A stretch of DNA of 64,000 nt from NCBI GenBank assembly GCA_027493775.1, contig JAOSKE010000001.1, positions 434,001-498,000 on the forward strand. Reading direction: 5' to 3'. Source of the stretch: Kiritimatiellia bacterium (GTDB lineage: Bacteria; Verrucomicrobiota; Kiritimatiellia; CAIVKH01). This document shows positions 11,160 through 22,099 of the stretch, in pieces. Position numbers and translations under genes: made by a program. Below the pieces are notes generated by a model that was not told the origin of the DNA, searched no databases, and worked only from the letters and a program-made list of their open reading frames with translations. Every line of letters begins with the position of its first letter. The first letter of the stretch is position 1.

Positions 11160-12044
11160 ATGCGACGCGTAGCCGTCATCGGATTGGGCTTGATGGGCGG
11201 CTCCATCGGTCTGGCGATAAAGTCCCGGAAGTTGCCGTGGGAAGTGGTGGGCTATACCCGCACTCCCGCGCGTGGGCGACAAGCGTTGCGGCGGGGCGCG
11301 GTGGATCGGTTGTGTACATCGGTGGCCGAGGCGGTTGATGGTGCGGACTTGGTGGTTTATTGTGCGCCGATTCGGACGATTCCCACGTTGGTGCGTGAGA
11401 GTTTGCAGAGCTTGAAGGCGGGTCAGGTGCTGACCGATGTCGGGAGCGCACGCGCGTTTTTGCAGTCCGAAATTCCGCCGCTTTTGAGAAAATCCGGCGC
11501 GGTATTTGTCGGCAGCCATCCGATCGCTGGCTCCGAGCAGCAGGGAATTGATGCCGCGCGCGCCGATTTGTATGAACGGGCGATGGTGATCCTGACTCCA
11601 GGCGCGGACGCCCCCGCGAAAACCGTGTCGCTTGTGCGTAAATTTTGGCGAGAACTGGGCGGGCGGGTCGTTTTGATGGACAGCCGCGAGCACGATCACA
11701 TACTGGCAAAGACGAGTCACATGCCGCATCTGATCGCGAGTTTGCTTGCGGCGACGGTGGGGCGGACGCCGCGCCGCGCGGAGTTGGCCGCTTTTTGCGG
11801 CGCGGGCTTCGCGGACACGTCGCGTGTCGCGGAGGGTTCGCCTGAAGTGTGGCTTGATATTGTGAGCACGAATCGCTCAAATTTGGAAAACGAGCTTCGG
11901 GCATATCGCGGAGAGCTGGACAAGCTGTTGAGCCGGCTTGCGGAATGTGATTTTAATGGCGTGTTACGCGTGTTGGAAGCCGGCCGCGCGGCACGGCGGG
12001 AATTGATAACGGGCCGAACCGGGAAAAGGTCAAAAACGATATGA
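11160..12044 (+). CDS. tyrA: Prephenate dehydrogenase
   Basis: VIGLGLMGGSIGLAIK, DVGSAR, GSHPIAGSEQQG. Confidence 0.92.
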   Translation: MRRVAVIGLGLMGGSIGLAIKSRKLPWEVVGYTRTPARGRQALRRGAVDRLCTSVAEAVDGADLVVYCAPIRTIPTLVRESLQSLKAGQVLTDVGSARAFLQSEIPPLLRKSGAVFVGSHPIAGSEQQGIDAARADLYERAMVILTPGADAPAKTVSLVRKFWRELGGRVVLMDSREHDHILAKTSHMPHLIASLLAATVGRTPRRAELAAFCGAGFADTSRVAEGSPEVWLDIVSTNRSNLENELRAYRGELDKLLSRLAECDFNGVLRVLEAGRAARRELITGRTGKRSKTI

Positions 12045-13367
12045 GTCAAATAGCGCAATCTGTGATTGTAGGTCCGACCCCCTTCGCTTTCGGGCGAAAT
12101 TGAGGTCTCCGGCGACAAGAGTATTTCGCATCGCGTCGCCATGATGGCGGCGCTTGCATCTGGCACGTCAACCATCCGGAATTTCCTTCAGAGTGAGGAT
12201 TGCGTGAACACTTTGCGCGCCATGGAGGCGATCGGCGCGCGGACATTTTACGATGAGGACGGGTTGTTGCATGTGCAAGGGACGGGCGGAAAATTTCTCG
12301 AACCGGCTGGCGCGCTGAATGTCGGAAACTCGGGGACGACCATCCGTTTGCTGGCGGGTATTCTTGCCGGGCAGCCGGGTGTTTTTGAAATGACCGGCGA
12401 CGATTCGCTTTGCAGCAGGCCCATGTCCCGAATCAAGGACCCTCTGGAAAAAATGGGCGCAAAGGTGGAGTTGACCGGAGAGCGGGGAACTGCGCCGATC
12501 AAGATTACCGGCGGAAATTTGAAGGGTATTGATTATTTGCTCCCCGTCGCGTCTGCACAGGTGAAGTCGTGCGCGTTGCTGGCGGGTCTTTTTGCGGAGG
12601 GAACGACCACGATCACGGAGCCGGTTCCGATGCGCGATCACACGGAGCGTTTGTTCCGGATGCTGGATTTGCCGCTCACGGTCAATGGCAATCAGATTTC
12701 GTTGAAGGGCTTCGGTCCCAAAGGCCCGTCGTTGAAGGCCCGGCCATTCATTGTCCCCGGCGATATTTCGTCCGCCGCGTTTTGGCTCGTTGCCGCAGCG
12801 GCGAAGAAAAAGTCGGCGGTGACGATCAAGAACATCGGCTTGAATCCGCGCCGCACGGCCCTGTTGGACGTACTCAAGCGCGCGGGCGCAGATGTTGAAG
12901 TGTTGCTGGACGAATCCTCGGTTGATGGCGAGCCGGTTGGAGAGGTGAAGATTTCGGGCGGGAAACTCAAGGCGGTTGAGGTCAAGGGCGCAGAGATTCC
13001 AAATCTGATTGACGAGCTGCCCCTGGTTGCCGTTCTGGGCGCACTGGCGCACGGTGTGACGGAGATTAAGAACGCGGGCGAGCTTCGCGTGAAAGAGTCG
13101 GACCGCATTGCAACGATGGCGGCGAATTTGCGTTTGATGGGTGTGGAGGTGGAGGAGTTGCCGGACGGCATGGCCATCAAAGGCCCGGCTGTTTTGAAGC
13201 CGAGCAGCGCGTTACGCAGCTACGGCGATCATCGCATTGCGATGGCGATGACGGTGCTGGCGAGCTATGCGAGCGAGCCGTCCGTGATTAACAACGTCGC
13301 GTGTGTCGCCACTTCGTATCCGGGTTTCTGGAGCGACTTTAAATTGTTGGGAGGGAATGTTGAGTAA
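12041..13367 (+). CDS. aroA: 3-phosphoshikimate 1-carboxyvinyltransferase (apparent frameshift ~12080)
   Basis: Start ATG overlaps tyrA stop; GPTPSLSGEIEVSGDKSISHR restored by removing one C from the C5 run; LNVGNSGTTIRLLAG, RVKESDRI, DHRIAMA. Confidence 0.93.
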
Positions 13368-14046
13368 TACGCTGATCACTGTTGCTATTGACGGTCCGTC
13401 CGCTTCGGGCAAATCCACGGTTGCCCGCAAAGCCGCGCGTGCGCTGAATTTCAATTACGTTGATTCCGGGGCGGTGTATCGGGGCTTGACCTGGAAGTGT
13501 TTGCGCGAAGGCGTGGACACGGAGGATGCCGCTGCAGTGACGGAATTGGTGGATCGCACTCGGTTTGAGTGGTTCGTAGAGGCGGGTGCGGTGCGTTTTA
13601 CCTTGGACGGCGAGGATCCCGGCGCACAGGTGCGATCCGTGCCAGTGCAGGAACATGTCAGCGACGTTGCGGCGGTTCCGGAAGTTCGCACGCGGGTGGT
13701 CCGTTTTTTGAGGGATACGACTCGCTTCGGGAATTTGGTGATGGAAGGCCGCGACATCGGGACGGTGGTGTTTCCTGATACGCCGTATAAGTTTTATCTT
13801 GATGCCGACCCTGAAGAACGCGCACGTCGCCGTCATCAGGAAATGTTGAAATCCGCCGCTTCGGACACGACGGTGGACAAGGTGTTTGCGTCGCTTCAGC
13901 GCCGCGACCGCAAGGACTCAACCCGCAAGACCGCTCCACTTCAAATTGCGCTTGGTGCGCAGGTGATTGATTCGACCACGATGGTCGCGGAAGAAGTCGC
14001 CAACCTTGTGGTCAAACAAGTGCGGGGCGGATTGACGGAACAATGA
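13357..14046 (+). CDS. cmk: Cytidylate kinase
   Basis: VAIDGPSASGKSTVARKAA, YVDSGAVYRGLT, EGRDIGTVVFPD. Confidence 0.94.
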   Translation: MLSNTLITVAIDGPSASGKSTVARKAARALNFNYVDSGAVYRGLTWKCLREGVDTEDAAAVTELVDRTRFEWFVEAGAVRFTLDGEDPGAQVRSVPVQEHVSDVAAVPEVRTRVVRFLRDTTRFGNLVMEGRDIGTVVFPDTPYKFYLDADPEERARRRHQEMLKSAASDTTVDKVFASLQRRDRKDSTRKTAPLQIALGAQVIDSTTMVAEEVANLVVKQVRGGLTEQ

Positions 14047-14702
14047 ATGCGCCGGAGTACAGCCCGCGACTGTACACGTTCTGTCGGCGCACGCTTCGAC
14101 TGTTCCTGAAGCTGTACAACCGGATCGAGGCGCAGAACATCGAGAATGTTCCGAAGTCAGGCGGGACGCTGCTTGTTGCCAATCACGCGAGCTTTCTTGA
14201 TCCACCAGCGCTGGGATGCGAGATTGTTTTTCGCCCCGTGCGCTACATGGCGCGAGACAGTTTATTTGCGAACCGCTGGTTCGGCGCGTTGTTGCGGGGG
14301 ATTGCGGCAGTTCCCATTTCGCGAGAGAAGGGCGACATCAGCGCACTGAAAAAAGCGCTGGGCGTGTTGAAGTCCGGCGATTGCCTTGGGTTTTTCCCTG
14401 AGGGCACTCGCACGACGAACGGGCAGATGAAAGAACTGAAGGCTGGCGTCGGTTTTCTGGCGGCGAAGGCCGGTGTTCCCATTGTGCCTGCCTATATTGA
14501 CGGATCGTTTGCGGCGTTTTCGCGGCATCACAAATGGATTCGTCCGCGCAAAATTCGCGTCATTTACGGTCCTGCCATTCAACCTTCCGAGATCGCGAGA
14601 TTCCTCGGCGATACCGATGCCTATGAGCGGATCGGCGCGTTCATCAGCGAGCGAATCCGGCAATTGGCCCCGAAACGGCCTCTTTTGCCGGAACGCAACT
14701 GA
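14043..14702 (+). CDS. plsC: 1-acyl-sn-glycerol-3-phosphate acyltransferase
   Basis: NHASFLDP, FPEGTRTTNG motifs. Confidence 0.88.
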   Translation: MNAPEYSPRLYTFCRRTLRLFLKLYNRIEAQNIENVPKSGGTLLVANHASFLDPPALGCEIVFRPVRYMARDSLFANRWFGALLRGIAAVPISREKGDISALKKALGVLKSGDCLGFFPEGTRTTNGQMKELKAGVGFLAAKAGVPIVPAYIDGSFAAFSRHHKWIRPRKIRVIYGPAIQPSEIARFLGDTDAYERIGAFISERIRQLAPKRPLLPERN

Positions 14703-14750
14703 TTACACCTGAACGAGTAACAAAATATTTGCTCCACCGACAGGCAGGAC

Positions 14751-14779
14751 TTGACCCGCCCCTCTCCGGCGAATAGCAT
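14751..14779 (+). promoter_or_regulatory. Candidate sigma70-type promoter upstream of ispD-like gene
   Basis: TTGACC - 17 bp - TAGCAT. Confidence 0.4.
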
Positions 14780-14825
14780 GGCACTATCGTTTGATGGGCA
14801 AGCATTTATGGCGGGATAAAAAAAC

Positions 14826-15545
14826 ATGGCCAAGAAAACTGCGAAGAGGTCGCAAATAGTTTCTTCAACAGTCTGGGGCGTGATTCTTGCGAGCGGGCAG
14901 CCGAGTGATTTCGCTGCAGACATTGAACCTGCCTTTCTCACCGTTGGAAGCAAACCGGTTCTTGCTTATAGTTTAAGCGCTTTCGAGCGCTGTCCTGATG
15001 TGGATGGCTTGGTGTTGGTGTCTTCAAAGGAGCGGTTGGAGAGCCTGCGCGCCATGGTTCACTTATTCGGTTGTAATAAAGTTAAGGCGATTGTGTCCGC
15101 TCCGCCTGCGCGAACTGCCGCAGTGCAAGTTGGCGTGGATGTTGCGATTGAAAATGCCGCTGGGCATATTGTCGTGCATGATGGCACGCGCCCCGGCGTG
15201 TCGACGGAATTAATCTCTGAAACCATTCGCGTCGCCCGCAAGAGTGGCGCGTCGGCGGTGGCGAATCCGATCATGGACCCGGTGAGTGAAACGGCCAAAG
15301 GCGCGAAGATCACCAAACTTGTCTCCGGTGATTTGTGGACGACCGCCACGCCGCAGGCGTTCAAGACGGATGTGCTTCACAAAGCGCTGGTCAATGCGGT
15401 GAAGAAAAAATTAAAACTTCCGGATGAGGCGGCGGCGGCCACGGCGATCAAGCAGGTTGTGCATCTGGTGCCGGCCCGGCGTCCGCTTATTCGCATCGCG
15501 TCGCCTGCGCACCTCAGTCTTGCAGAATTCCTGCTGCGCTCTTGA
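14826..15545 (+). CDS. IspD-like cytidylyltransferase (divergent)
   Basis: GVILASG...AFLTVGSKPVLAYSLSAFE, VHDGTRPGVS, VSGDLWTTATPQAF; nucleotide-binding glycine-rich loop is degenerate. Confidence 0.65.
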   Translation: MAKKTAKRSQIVSSTVWGVILASGQPSDFAADIEPAFLTVGSKPVLAYSLSAFERCPDVDGLVLVSSKERLESLRAMVHLFGCNKVKAIVSAPPARTAAVQVGVDVAIENAAGHIVVHDGTRPGVSTELISETIRVARKSGASAVANPIMDPVSETAKGAKITKLVSGDLWTTATPQAFKTDVLHKALVNAVKKKLKLPDEAAAATAIKQVVHLVPARRPLIRIASPAHLSLAEFLLRS

Positions 15546-16041
15546 CCGGCTGGATCGTGCTGTCGGAGCGCGCGGAGTCAATCAACCACGCTCCGTCCGA
15601 TTTTTTCCAACGAACCAAAAACTCATCTACGACGCGGTCTTCCGCCTCGCCGCGCTTGAGAATGGCCTCCGCTGCGATGCGCGATTCCATCACGTAGCGG
15701 TTGGTGCGCGGCATAAAATCTATTCCGCTGATATTGATCTTCAGCGTATCCGTCGCCATGTGGATGCGGGAGAAGAGCGCGGGCAGTTCTCGGACAGAAG
15801 GAGTGAACGGATAATGGCCGCCGAGCTGGAGGGTCGCGTTGCTGGTGAAGTAATGGGGAAGATCAACGGCGCGGGTTGCGCTGCGAATGACACCCTGACC
15901 CTCCTGTTTTTCGCAATCGCGCGCGATGGACTTCACTTGTTGGCGAATCGCGCGCTCGGCGTCGTTGCTGTACGTGAGATAAGAGAGTAGTGCAATGAGC
16001 AGGACGGCGATTCCCGCAAAAAGCGAATGCATTTTTTTCAT
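15514..16041 (-). CDS. Membrane-anchored protein, SnoaL/NTF2-like fold guess; unknown function
   Basis: N-terminal hydrophobic helix; start ATG overlaps lepB stop (ATGA). Confidence 0.5.
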   Translation of the reverse strand: MKKMHSLFAGIAVLLIALLSYLTYSNDAERAIRQQVKSIARDCEKQEGQGVIRSATRAVDLPHYFTSNATLQLGGHYPFTPSVRELPALFSRIHMATDTLKINISGIDFMPRTNRYVMESRIAAEAILKRGEAEDRVVDEFLVRWKKSDGAWLIDSARSDSTIQPVKSAAGILQD

Positions 16042-16544
16042 GGCCAAAGTTCTCCTGCGAAATTGTGACGTTGTACGATCCCTGCAGCGTGCTCCTGCAT
16101 CGGCATACTCCGGTTGTCGCCTGCGACGAAATATTCGTCAACTCCGAGTGTTGTGGCGGGCATATTCCAATTGCTGTCGGCGCTTCGGTATGGCTCGACG
16201 AGCTGTTTTCCATCAAGGAAGAGCAGGCCCTCGGTGAAAGCGATGGTTTCTCCCGGCAGCGCGAGGACGCGCTTGAGATAAAAAACGCGCCCGCCCGCGC
16301 GTCGGATCACTACCACGTCGCCCCGCCCGGGATGGCGCTGGGCATCGAACCACCATCGGGTGCCGATGAGCAGTGCGCCGTCGGCGAGGGTGGGTTCCAT
16401 ACTGTGCCCGCGTACGACCACAGGGCGAAGCCAGAGTCCGAATAGGAGGAGCGTGAGCAGCGCGAGGAGCACGACCCGGTTCAAGGTTTTGCGGGGTGAT
16501 TTTCCAAAAATGCAGCGCAGGGCGCCCGAAACGAGTGCGTTCAC
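16038..16544 (-). CDS. lepB: Signal peptidase I
   Basis: VRGHSMEPTL (catalytic Ser), RGDVVVIRR, YLKRVLALPGETI (catalytic Lys), YFVAGDNRS. GTG start assumed. Confidence 0.88.
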   Translation of the reverse strand: MNALVSGALRCIFGKSPRKTLNRVVLLALLTLLLFGLWLRPVVVRGHSMEPTLADGALLIGTRWWFDAQRHPGRGDVVVIRRAGGRVFYLKRVLALPGETIAFTEGLLFLDGKQLVEPYRSADSNWNMPATTLGVDEYFVAGDNRSMPMQEHAAGIVQRHNFAGELWP

Positions 16545-16615
16545 AAAAGAGCTATACCCCCTTGCGCCCCGTGTTGCAATCCGCCGGGCATCGTGTTTCA
16601 CTTCCTGGTATTTCC

Positions 16616-16924
16616 ATGAACGCGAAGCAAACGACCAGGGGACACGCCGTTCGGTGTGCGCGAGTCCATTTGGATGGTCGCGTGCAAGGGGTGGGGTTTC
16701 GTCAGACAACATGCCTTGTTGCGCGAGGCTACCGGATTGTGGGATATGTGAAGAACTTGCAGGACGGCTCCGTGGAGCTGATGGCGCAGGGCGAACAGAT
16801 TGAGGTGTTGAATTTCCTTGATGCGCTGCGCGCTCAGGCGATCTTCCGTTTTGTGAGGCAGGAAGATTTGAATTGGCTGGAGACGACGCAGGAGTTTGAC
16901 AGGTTTGAAATCCGCTACGGATGA
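16616..16924 (+). CDS. Acylphosphatase
   Basis: VHLDGRVQGVGFRQTT, GYVKNLQDGSVELMAQGE. Confidence 0.9.
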   Translation: MNAKQTTRGHAVRCARVHLDGRVQGVGFRQTTCLVARGYRIVGYVKNLQDGSVELMAQGEQIEVLNFLDALRAQAIFRFVRQEDLNWLETTQEFDRFEIRYG

Positions 16925-16928
16925 ATAG

Positions 16929-17652
16929 ATGAAGTACGCGATCATAGGTGATATACACGCAAATCTGGAAGCATTGGATCGGGTTCTGGAGGATGCGGAG
17001 GCGCAAAAGGTTACGCACTATGCCTGCGTGGGAGACATTGTCGGATACAACGCGAACCCCATCGAATGCCTGGAAAAGGTCCGCGCACTGAAATGTATTT
17101 GCGTCCGCGGCAATCACGATCATTACTGTTCGCACTCCGAGAGCCTGAACGGATTTCATCCGCTGGCCGCCGATGTGGTCGCATGGACGCGCAAGCAGTT
17201 GAATGAAGATCAACAGACGTGGCTCCGCAATTTGCGCTACGTGAGTCCGGTGGAGACCTTCACCATCGTTCACAGCACGCTGGATATGCCGGAGCAGTGG
17301 GGCTACGTGTTCGACCGCCTGGAGGCGGAGGCGAACTTCAACTATCAGACCACGGCGCTTTGTTTTTATGGCCACACCCACGTACCGCTCGCGTTTGAGC
17401 GGACAGACACCATTCGCTTCGGGCTTTACACGAAGATCAGGGTGGGATTGGGGAAAAAGTATTTTATTAATGTCGGGAGTGTCGGCCAGCCGCGTGACGG
17501 CGATCCGCGCGCAGCGTATGTCATCTATGACATGCTTAACAACGTCATTGAGCTGCGCCGTGTGGCTTACGATATCGAAAAAACGCAGAAAAAAAATATT
17601 GGACGCCGGTTTGCCGGGGCGCATTGCGGCCCGTCTGGCAGTTGGCCGATAA
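16929..17652 (+). CDS. Metallophosphoesterase (apparent frameshift ~17590)
   Basis: IGDIHANLEAL, VGDIVGYNANP, RGNHDHY, YGHTHVPLAF; proper C-terminus KKILDAGLPGRIAARLAVGR in alternate frame after A8 run. Confidence 0.85.
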
Positions 17653-17663
17653 AGGGAATACGG

Positions 17664-18494
17664 ATGCGCGCTATCTTTTTGACGGGTTTGGGAAGTCTTG
17701 TGTTTGTCGGCAGTGTTTTTGCGCAGATTGATTTCTCCGCAAAATTGCTCAACAACGAAGCCTTGCTGTGCGAACCAATTCCGATCGCTGTGACGATTCA
17801 AAACAACCGAATTGACGCACTATCTGCCGGAAGCGAGCAGGGATACAGCGTGGCGTTCGAGCTAACGGATCAATCCGGTCTGTTGGTTCGTCCGATTGCG
17901 GACGCTGTAGTACAGATGCCCGCCACCATTGGCGGCCAGAGCACCGTGGTTTTCACGAACGACCTGCAGAGTATTTTCCCCGTCGGCAAATATGCCGCTT
18001 TGGCGGTGCGTGCGCGGCTGACGGTCGGGAGTCGCAGTTTTGTAACTGACAAGATGTATGTGGACATCTTGCCCGGCGCTGAAATCGTGCGTCTGCAGGC
18101 GCCGACACCGGACGGCGAAATTCATACCTATTCCCTGCGTTCAATCAGTCGCGAGAAGCGCGACCGTCTGTTTCTGCGCGTGGCAAATGAAGACGAATCG
18201 CTTTGCTACGCGGCAATCGAATTGGGGCGTTTCATGCGCATCGGAAAGCCGACGCTGGAGGTGGACGGGTTGGGCAGGATTCACGTGCTGCATCTCAGCG
18301 GGCCGAATCGTTTTATTCACAGCGTTTTCGAGGCGAACGGCGCCCCGGTTTCCCACGATTTGGTTGAAGGCGACTTGAGCGTGGTACGTTTGGTTGAAGA
18401 CGGGCAGGGGAGTTTTCGTGTAGCGGGAGGCGGCCTTGTTTCCCCGCCGCGCGACCCCATTCCTGAGGCCCTTCCCGTCCGTCGCGGCCTGTAG
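17664..18494 (+). CDS. Secreted protein of unknown function
   Basis: Signal peptide MRAIFLTGLGSLVFVGSVFAQ; reads as fused to the upstream ORF only through a homopolymer frameshift. Confidence 0.65.
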   Translation: MRAIFLTGLGSLVFVGSVFAQIDFSAKLLNNEALLCEPIPIAVTIQNNRIDALSAGSEQGYSVAFELTDQSGLLVRPIADAVVQMPATIGGQSTVVFTNDLQSIFPVGKYAALAVRARLTVGSRSFVTDKMYVDILPGAEIVRLQAPTPDGEIHTYSLRSISREKRDRLFLRVANEDESLCYAAIELGRFMRIGKPTLEVDGLGRIHVLHLSGPNRFIHSVFEANGAPVSHDLVEGDLSVVRLVEDGQGSFRVAGGGLVSPPRDPIPEALPVRRGL

Positions 18495-18604
18495 TTTTTG
18501 TCAAGGAAATGGCAAAAACGCCTCTCCGTGTCTAAAAAAACTCTTTCTGGCTCACCGGATTGACACCGGAAACCCTTGCTGCTATTGATTGCGGCTCCAA
18601 CTAC

Positions 18605-18691
18605 GCACCCGTGGTGGAATTGGCAGACACGTAAGATTCAGGTTCTTATGCCTTTACCGGCGTGGGGGTTCAAGTCCCTCCGGGTGCACCA
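18605..18691 (+). tRNA. tRNA-Leu (anticodon CAG), CCA encoded
   Basis: GCACCCGTGGTGGAATTGGCAGACACG TAAGA-TTCAGGT-TCTTA, long variable arm, GGGTTCAAGTCCC, CGGGTGCACCA. Confidence 0.95.
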
Positions 18692-18714
18692 GCCTTCGCT
18701 CCTGCGGAGCTACG

Positions 18715-18774
18715 GCTGGGCGGGCCAGCCTTCGGGTTCCACAATTACCGCTGGGCGGGCCAGCCTTCGGGTTC
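18715..18774. repeat. Two 25-bp direct repeats GCTGGGCGGGCCAGCCTTCGGGTTC just 3' of tRNA-Leu
   Basis: 18715-18739 and 18750-18774, identical; part (CCAGCCTTCG) also at the tRNA 3' end. Confidence 0.9.
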
Positions 18775-18806
18775 GCAATCGGGGTTTGGCGCGTGCGCTG
18801 TTTTGA

Positions 18807-19860
18807 TTAGGTTATCTCGTCTTTGTCGTTGCTAAGTTCGAGCAAGGTCATTGAGGTTTTGCGGACGCCAATTTCGTTTTCGATCAGTAGATTGACGAGT
18901 TCTTCGCCATTCATCAGACCGATCGGCGACGCGTTTGATCGCTGTGCTTCTTCTTTTGCGCCCTTGCTGAAGTCGCTCGTTGTAATAATGAGGCCTTGCT
19001 CGTGCGTTCCCAGACTTCCACGTACCTGTTGAACAACGGGGCGTTGAACATTGTTTTCCCAGCGCTTGGCTTGAACTGCAATCCTTGTACGAATCGTATC
19101 GCCGACATTTAGTGTGCCGCGCACATCTATTCCGCCGTCGTTCCCGGGAGTCGTGAGATCCAGGTCCTCAAACCCTATTGCCGCAAGGAGGCGATAGATA
19201 ACCTGTTCAAAGACGTGGGGGGCGAGCTCCTTTAGCCAGGTCAGCATTTGTTTTCGAATCTCTTTATTCGCTCGTTCAATTTGGACTGCGAACTCCTTTT
19301 GGGGGAAACGCATCAGTCCGACCATTCCTCTCCCGAGCAGCCTAAATCGTTGCGGCTGTCCACGGCGCTCTCTCCGCTTGTACTCGGTTAAAATTTGCGA
19401 GTACATCGTGGCTTCGGGCGTTTTACCCTTGGTGTTTAGCAGGCCATTTGAAACCGCAAGCCCTGTGATCTCCCGATAGTGCTTTGGACCGGCAACGTTC
19501 CGAAGAATTAGTTCCGCAGCGTCGGTGAACGACATTGGCTTCTCTAAGGGGCGATTAATTCCATAAATAGGCGGGACTTCTGAACGCAGGGTTGGAGCGG
19601 ATTGTTCATGCATTGCGTCGAGATAGCCGGAATGATTCGGAACGATATACACCCGGCTTAACCCGCTGAAACGCAGACGCTGTTCCCTTCGTTTTTATAT
19701 CCATTGCGATGCGGGCATTGATCGTCGCTTCCGGCGTCTTGCCTTTTGTCTGCCAGAGTTTCTTTGCGAGAATGTGTCGTGTAATTTCGTTTACGTGAAG
19801 AGGAGTCTTTGCCTCGTTGAGTACGAAAAGCGCAGCCTCAATCGCTGTCATAAACATCAT
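18807..19860 (-). CDS. HARE-HTH x2 + Mrr-type restriction endonuclease (possibly two overlapping ORFs or a frameshift ~19640)
   Basis: Two HARE-HTH units (LHVNEITRHIL...TKGKTPEATINARI; KHYREITGLAV...TKGKTPEATMYSQI) then Mrr core GFEDLDLTTPGNDGGIDVRG...IAVQAKRW. Confidence 0.8.
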
Positions 19861-19881
19861 TCCTCTTTTTCAGATCGTCCA

Positions 19882-21463
19882 TTATCGCCCGCTTGATCCA
19901 CGGCGAATAGTGATGTTCGTGTTTCGCCATTCTTCGCGTGGCTCCGCCAACAAAGAAAGTTGGACGCCCTGAAGCGCCTCGCAAGAAAGTATTTGTTTGA
20001 TCTTTCCCGGCTGAGTTTCAGTTGCACTTCCCTGCGCCATTCAGTTGTTTTAATAATGATGAAAGATCTGGATTTAATAGCCCCTTTTGAATCCGCTTTG
20101 CGTCCTCCTCGTTCCACGAGGGGATAAACGCATGCATGGCTTGATTGCCTTGCCAAACCTTCCCTGAGAAATCGCCAAGTAAGATGGGTCTGAATTGTTT
20201 TTTCCCGTAGGCCTCCCAAATGGTTTTGTATGGAGCAAATGAATAGGGGCCAACGCCGAGTAAAGCCCACCAAATGCCTTTGGAAATTGCGGCTCGAATG
20301 AGTGTGCCTTTTCGGGCCTCCAATAAGGTGCGATTTCGATTCAAATAGTCTCTGAGTTCAGCAAACTCTTCAATTTTAGACCAAGAGAGTGGCCGCCCGG
20401 TTCTGGGATCGTAAGGGAGAAGGATCCACCGATGCGGTATGAGACTGTCGTCATGCCAGATCTCCTTTGTAACGAGCGGATAGAGATACTCACTTGGCAA
20501 GTAGCTGGGTTTTTCATCGAAAATAAATACGCTATTTGCACCGCAGGTATTGACCCCTTGGCGCGGCTTCTGTGCTGGATTCAGCTTGCTGCCGATTGGT
20601 GACTTAAAATGGAGGCTATCGCCGGGATCGATAACACGCCATTGATCATCCTGTCTATTGAGTGGTACGGCGGAATGCTCAAGCCATGCACCTGAAACTT
20701 CTCGAAAATAGCGGACGGGAAAGCCTTGCCGAATATCCATTTGAATGCGTGCGCCGCAGTAAGAAGCGCTGATATTCTCAAAAACTTTTGACGTGCTGAA
20801 CTCATAGACCTCGGAGACGTGGAAAGGCCTGTGATGGGCGGTGTAATTCCGAAATCCGATGTGCGCATCGCCGCCGAAAAACAATGAAGAAGGCAGATAG
20901 AAAGAACCAACCCCCTTCTTGCGCAGAAGTCGCCCCAATACCACCTTGAGCACGAGCGCGGCGATGTCCGTCCGTGATGAACCGAGGAGAACGCGCCTTT
21001 TATCAGGGACCAGTCCCTCGGCTACGAAGAATGGTTTTAGCTCCTCTTTGTAGGGTGTAGGTAGATCTGCAAAGTTAGCCCAAGGGGGATTGCCGACAAG
21101 AATATCATACGTGTTGAGGTGAGGTTCCGTGATGATATCTTGTACAATCAGGTTTGATTCCGGAAGTTCCAAGTCAAAGTCGTCCGATGCTTTGGCTCGA
21201 AACGACTCTAGGGCCGTCGGTTGAATCTCGATGAGTGTGAGCCTGGATAGCATTTCTCTTGTGACCGTGATGCCTCTAGCTCGTGCTAGTCGAAACAGAG
21301 AAAGTGCAAAGGCTCCTTCGCCTGCGGTTGGGTCACAAATGCTAGCCCCTGCGAGCCAGGCGTCGAACGCACCCCAACGCAAAAGAAGCCATTCAGCCCA
21401 AGCGATGGGTGTGAATACTTGGCCAATGTTAACGGCGCGTGAATGTGAAGTGCGTGTACCCAT
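19882..21463 (-). CDS. N6-adenine DNA methyltransferase of a restriction-modification system (apparent frameshift ~20030)
   Basis: CDPTAGEGAFALSLF (motif I), DILVGNPPWANF (motif IV NPPW); C-terminus TETQPGKIKQILSCEALQGVQLSLLAEPREEW... in alternate frame. Confidence 0.85.
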
Positions 21464-22099
21464 TCTTTCTAAACTCTTTTAGTGCTGCGATGCGATTCAT
21501 CGCGTCGCGACTGACCCGTTGGTAATGTTGAATCGCGAGATCAACAAACATGTCGTAAAATTCATTAATATCGCGGTCCCAGACAATTTCGCCCCAAACC
21601 TGATTTACCGTGTAGTTGAGTCGGATTTGGCCTGTACCTAAATTTTCGATTCGATAAGCATTCTGTGGTAGCATTATGAGTGGTGCTACACGAATATACT
21701 CAATGTCGCGCCTGTTGGTCTTCTCGGAAGAGCGATTGTGTCCGAATTCAGCGATCAAAAACGTGCCTTTGTCATTTGCCAGAAATTTTAATAAATTCCC
21801 GACGGCACAGATGCCCCCGTCAGAATACTTTTTGGAATCAAGGTCTTTGGTCTTAACGTCTATACCAACAAAATTGTCTTTTCGCTGAAATGCAAAGTCA
21901 AAAATTGTACGCTTGCCGGGCCGTGTGATCGCGGTATATCCGGTGTTTTACAAATATTTTGCCAGTTATTTGTAATTTTCTCTTCGATCATAGCTCCAAA
22001 TGCGCGTGAATCTTCGCGCGCCGAGATGCCTGAGCGGAGTTCTTCGAAAAGTTCACCAAGCTTGCGTTCCAATTTTTTCGACACGGCTTTTACATTCAT
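21429..22099 (-). CDS. Putative type II restriction endonuclease, PD-(D/E)xK-like (apparent frameshift ~21943)
   Basis: Joined translation ...NICKTPGYTAITRPGKRTIFDFAFQRKDNFVGIDVKTKDLDSKKYSDGGICAVGNLLKFLANDKGTFLIAEFGHNRSS...; D-x(n)-DVK signature; overlaps methylase. Confidence 0.7.

Noticed and set aside
16545-17801. N-terminal ~420 aa of the minus-strand ORF ending in signal peptidase
   Set aside because: Antisense to acylphosphatase and metallophosphoesterase; real lepB starts near 16544.
16929-18494. 521-aa ORF fusing a metallophosphoesterase to a secreted domain
   Set aside because: The junction is an A8 run; the alternate frame gives a natural phosphoesterase end (KKILDAGLPGRIAARLAVGR*) and the second part begins with its own ATG and signal peptide.
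18496-18519. GTTTTTGTCAAGGAAATGGCAAAAAC stem-loop as terminator
   Set aside because: Stem is A/T-rich and lacks a T-tract directly after; too weak to call.
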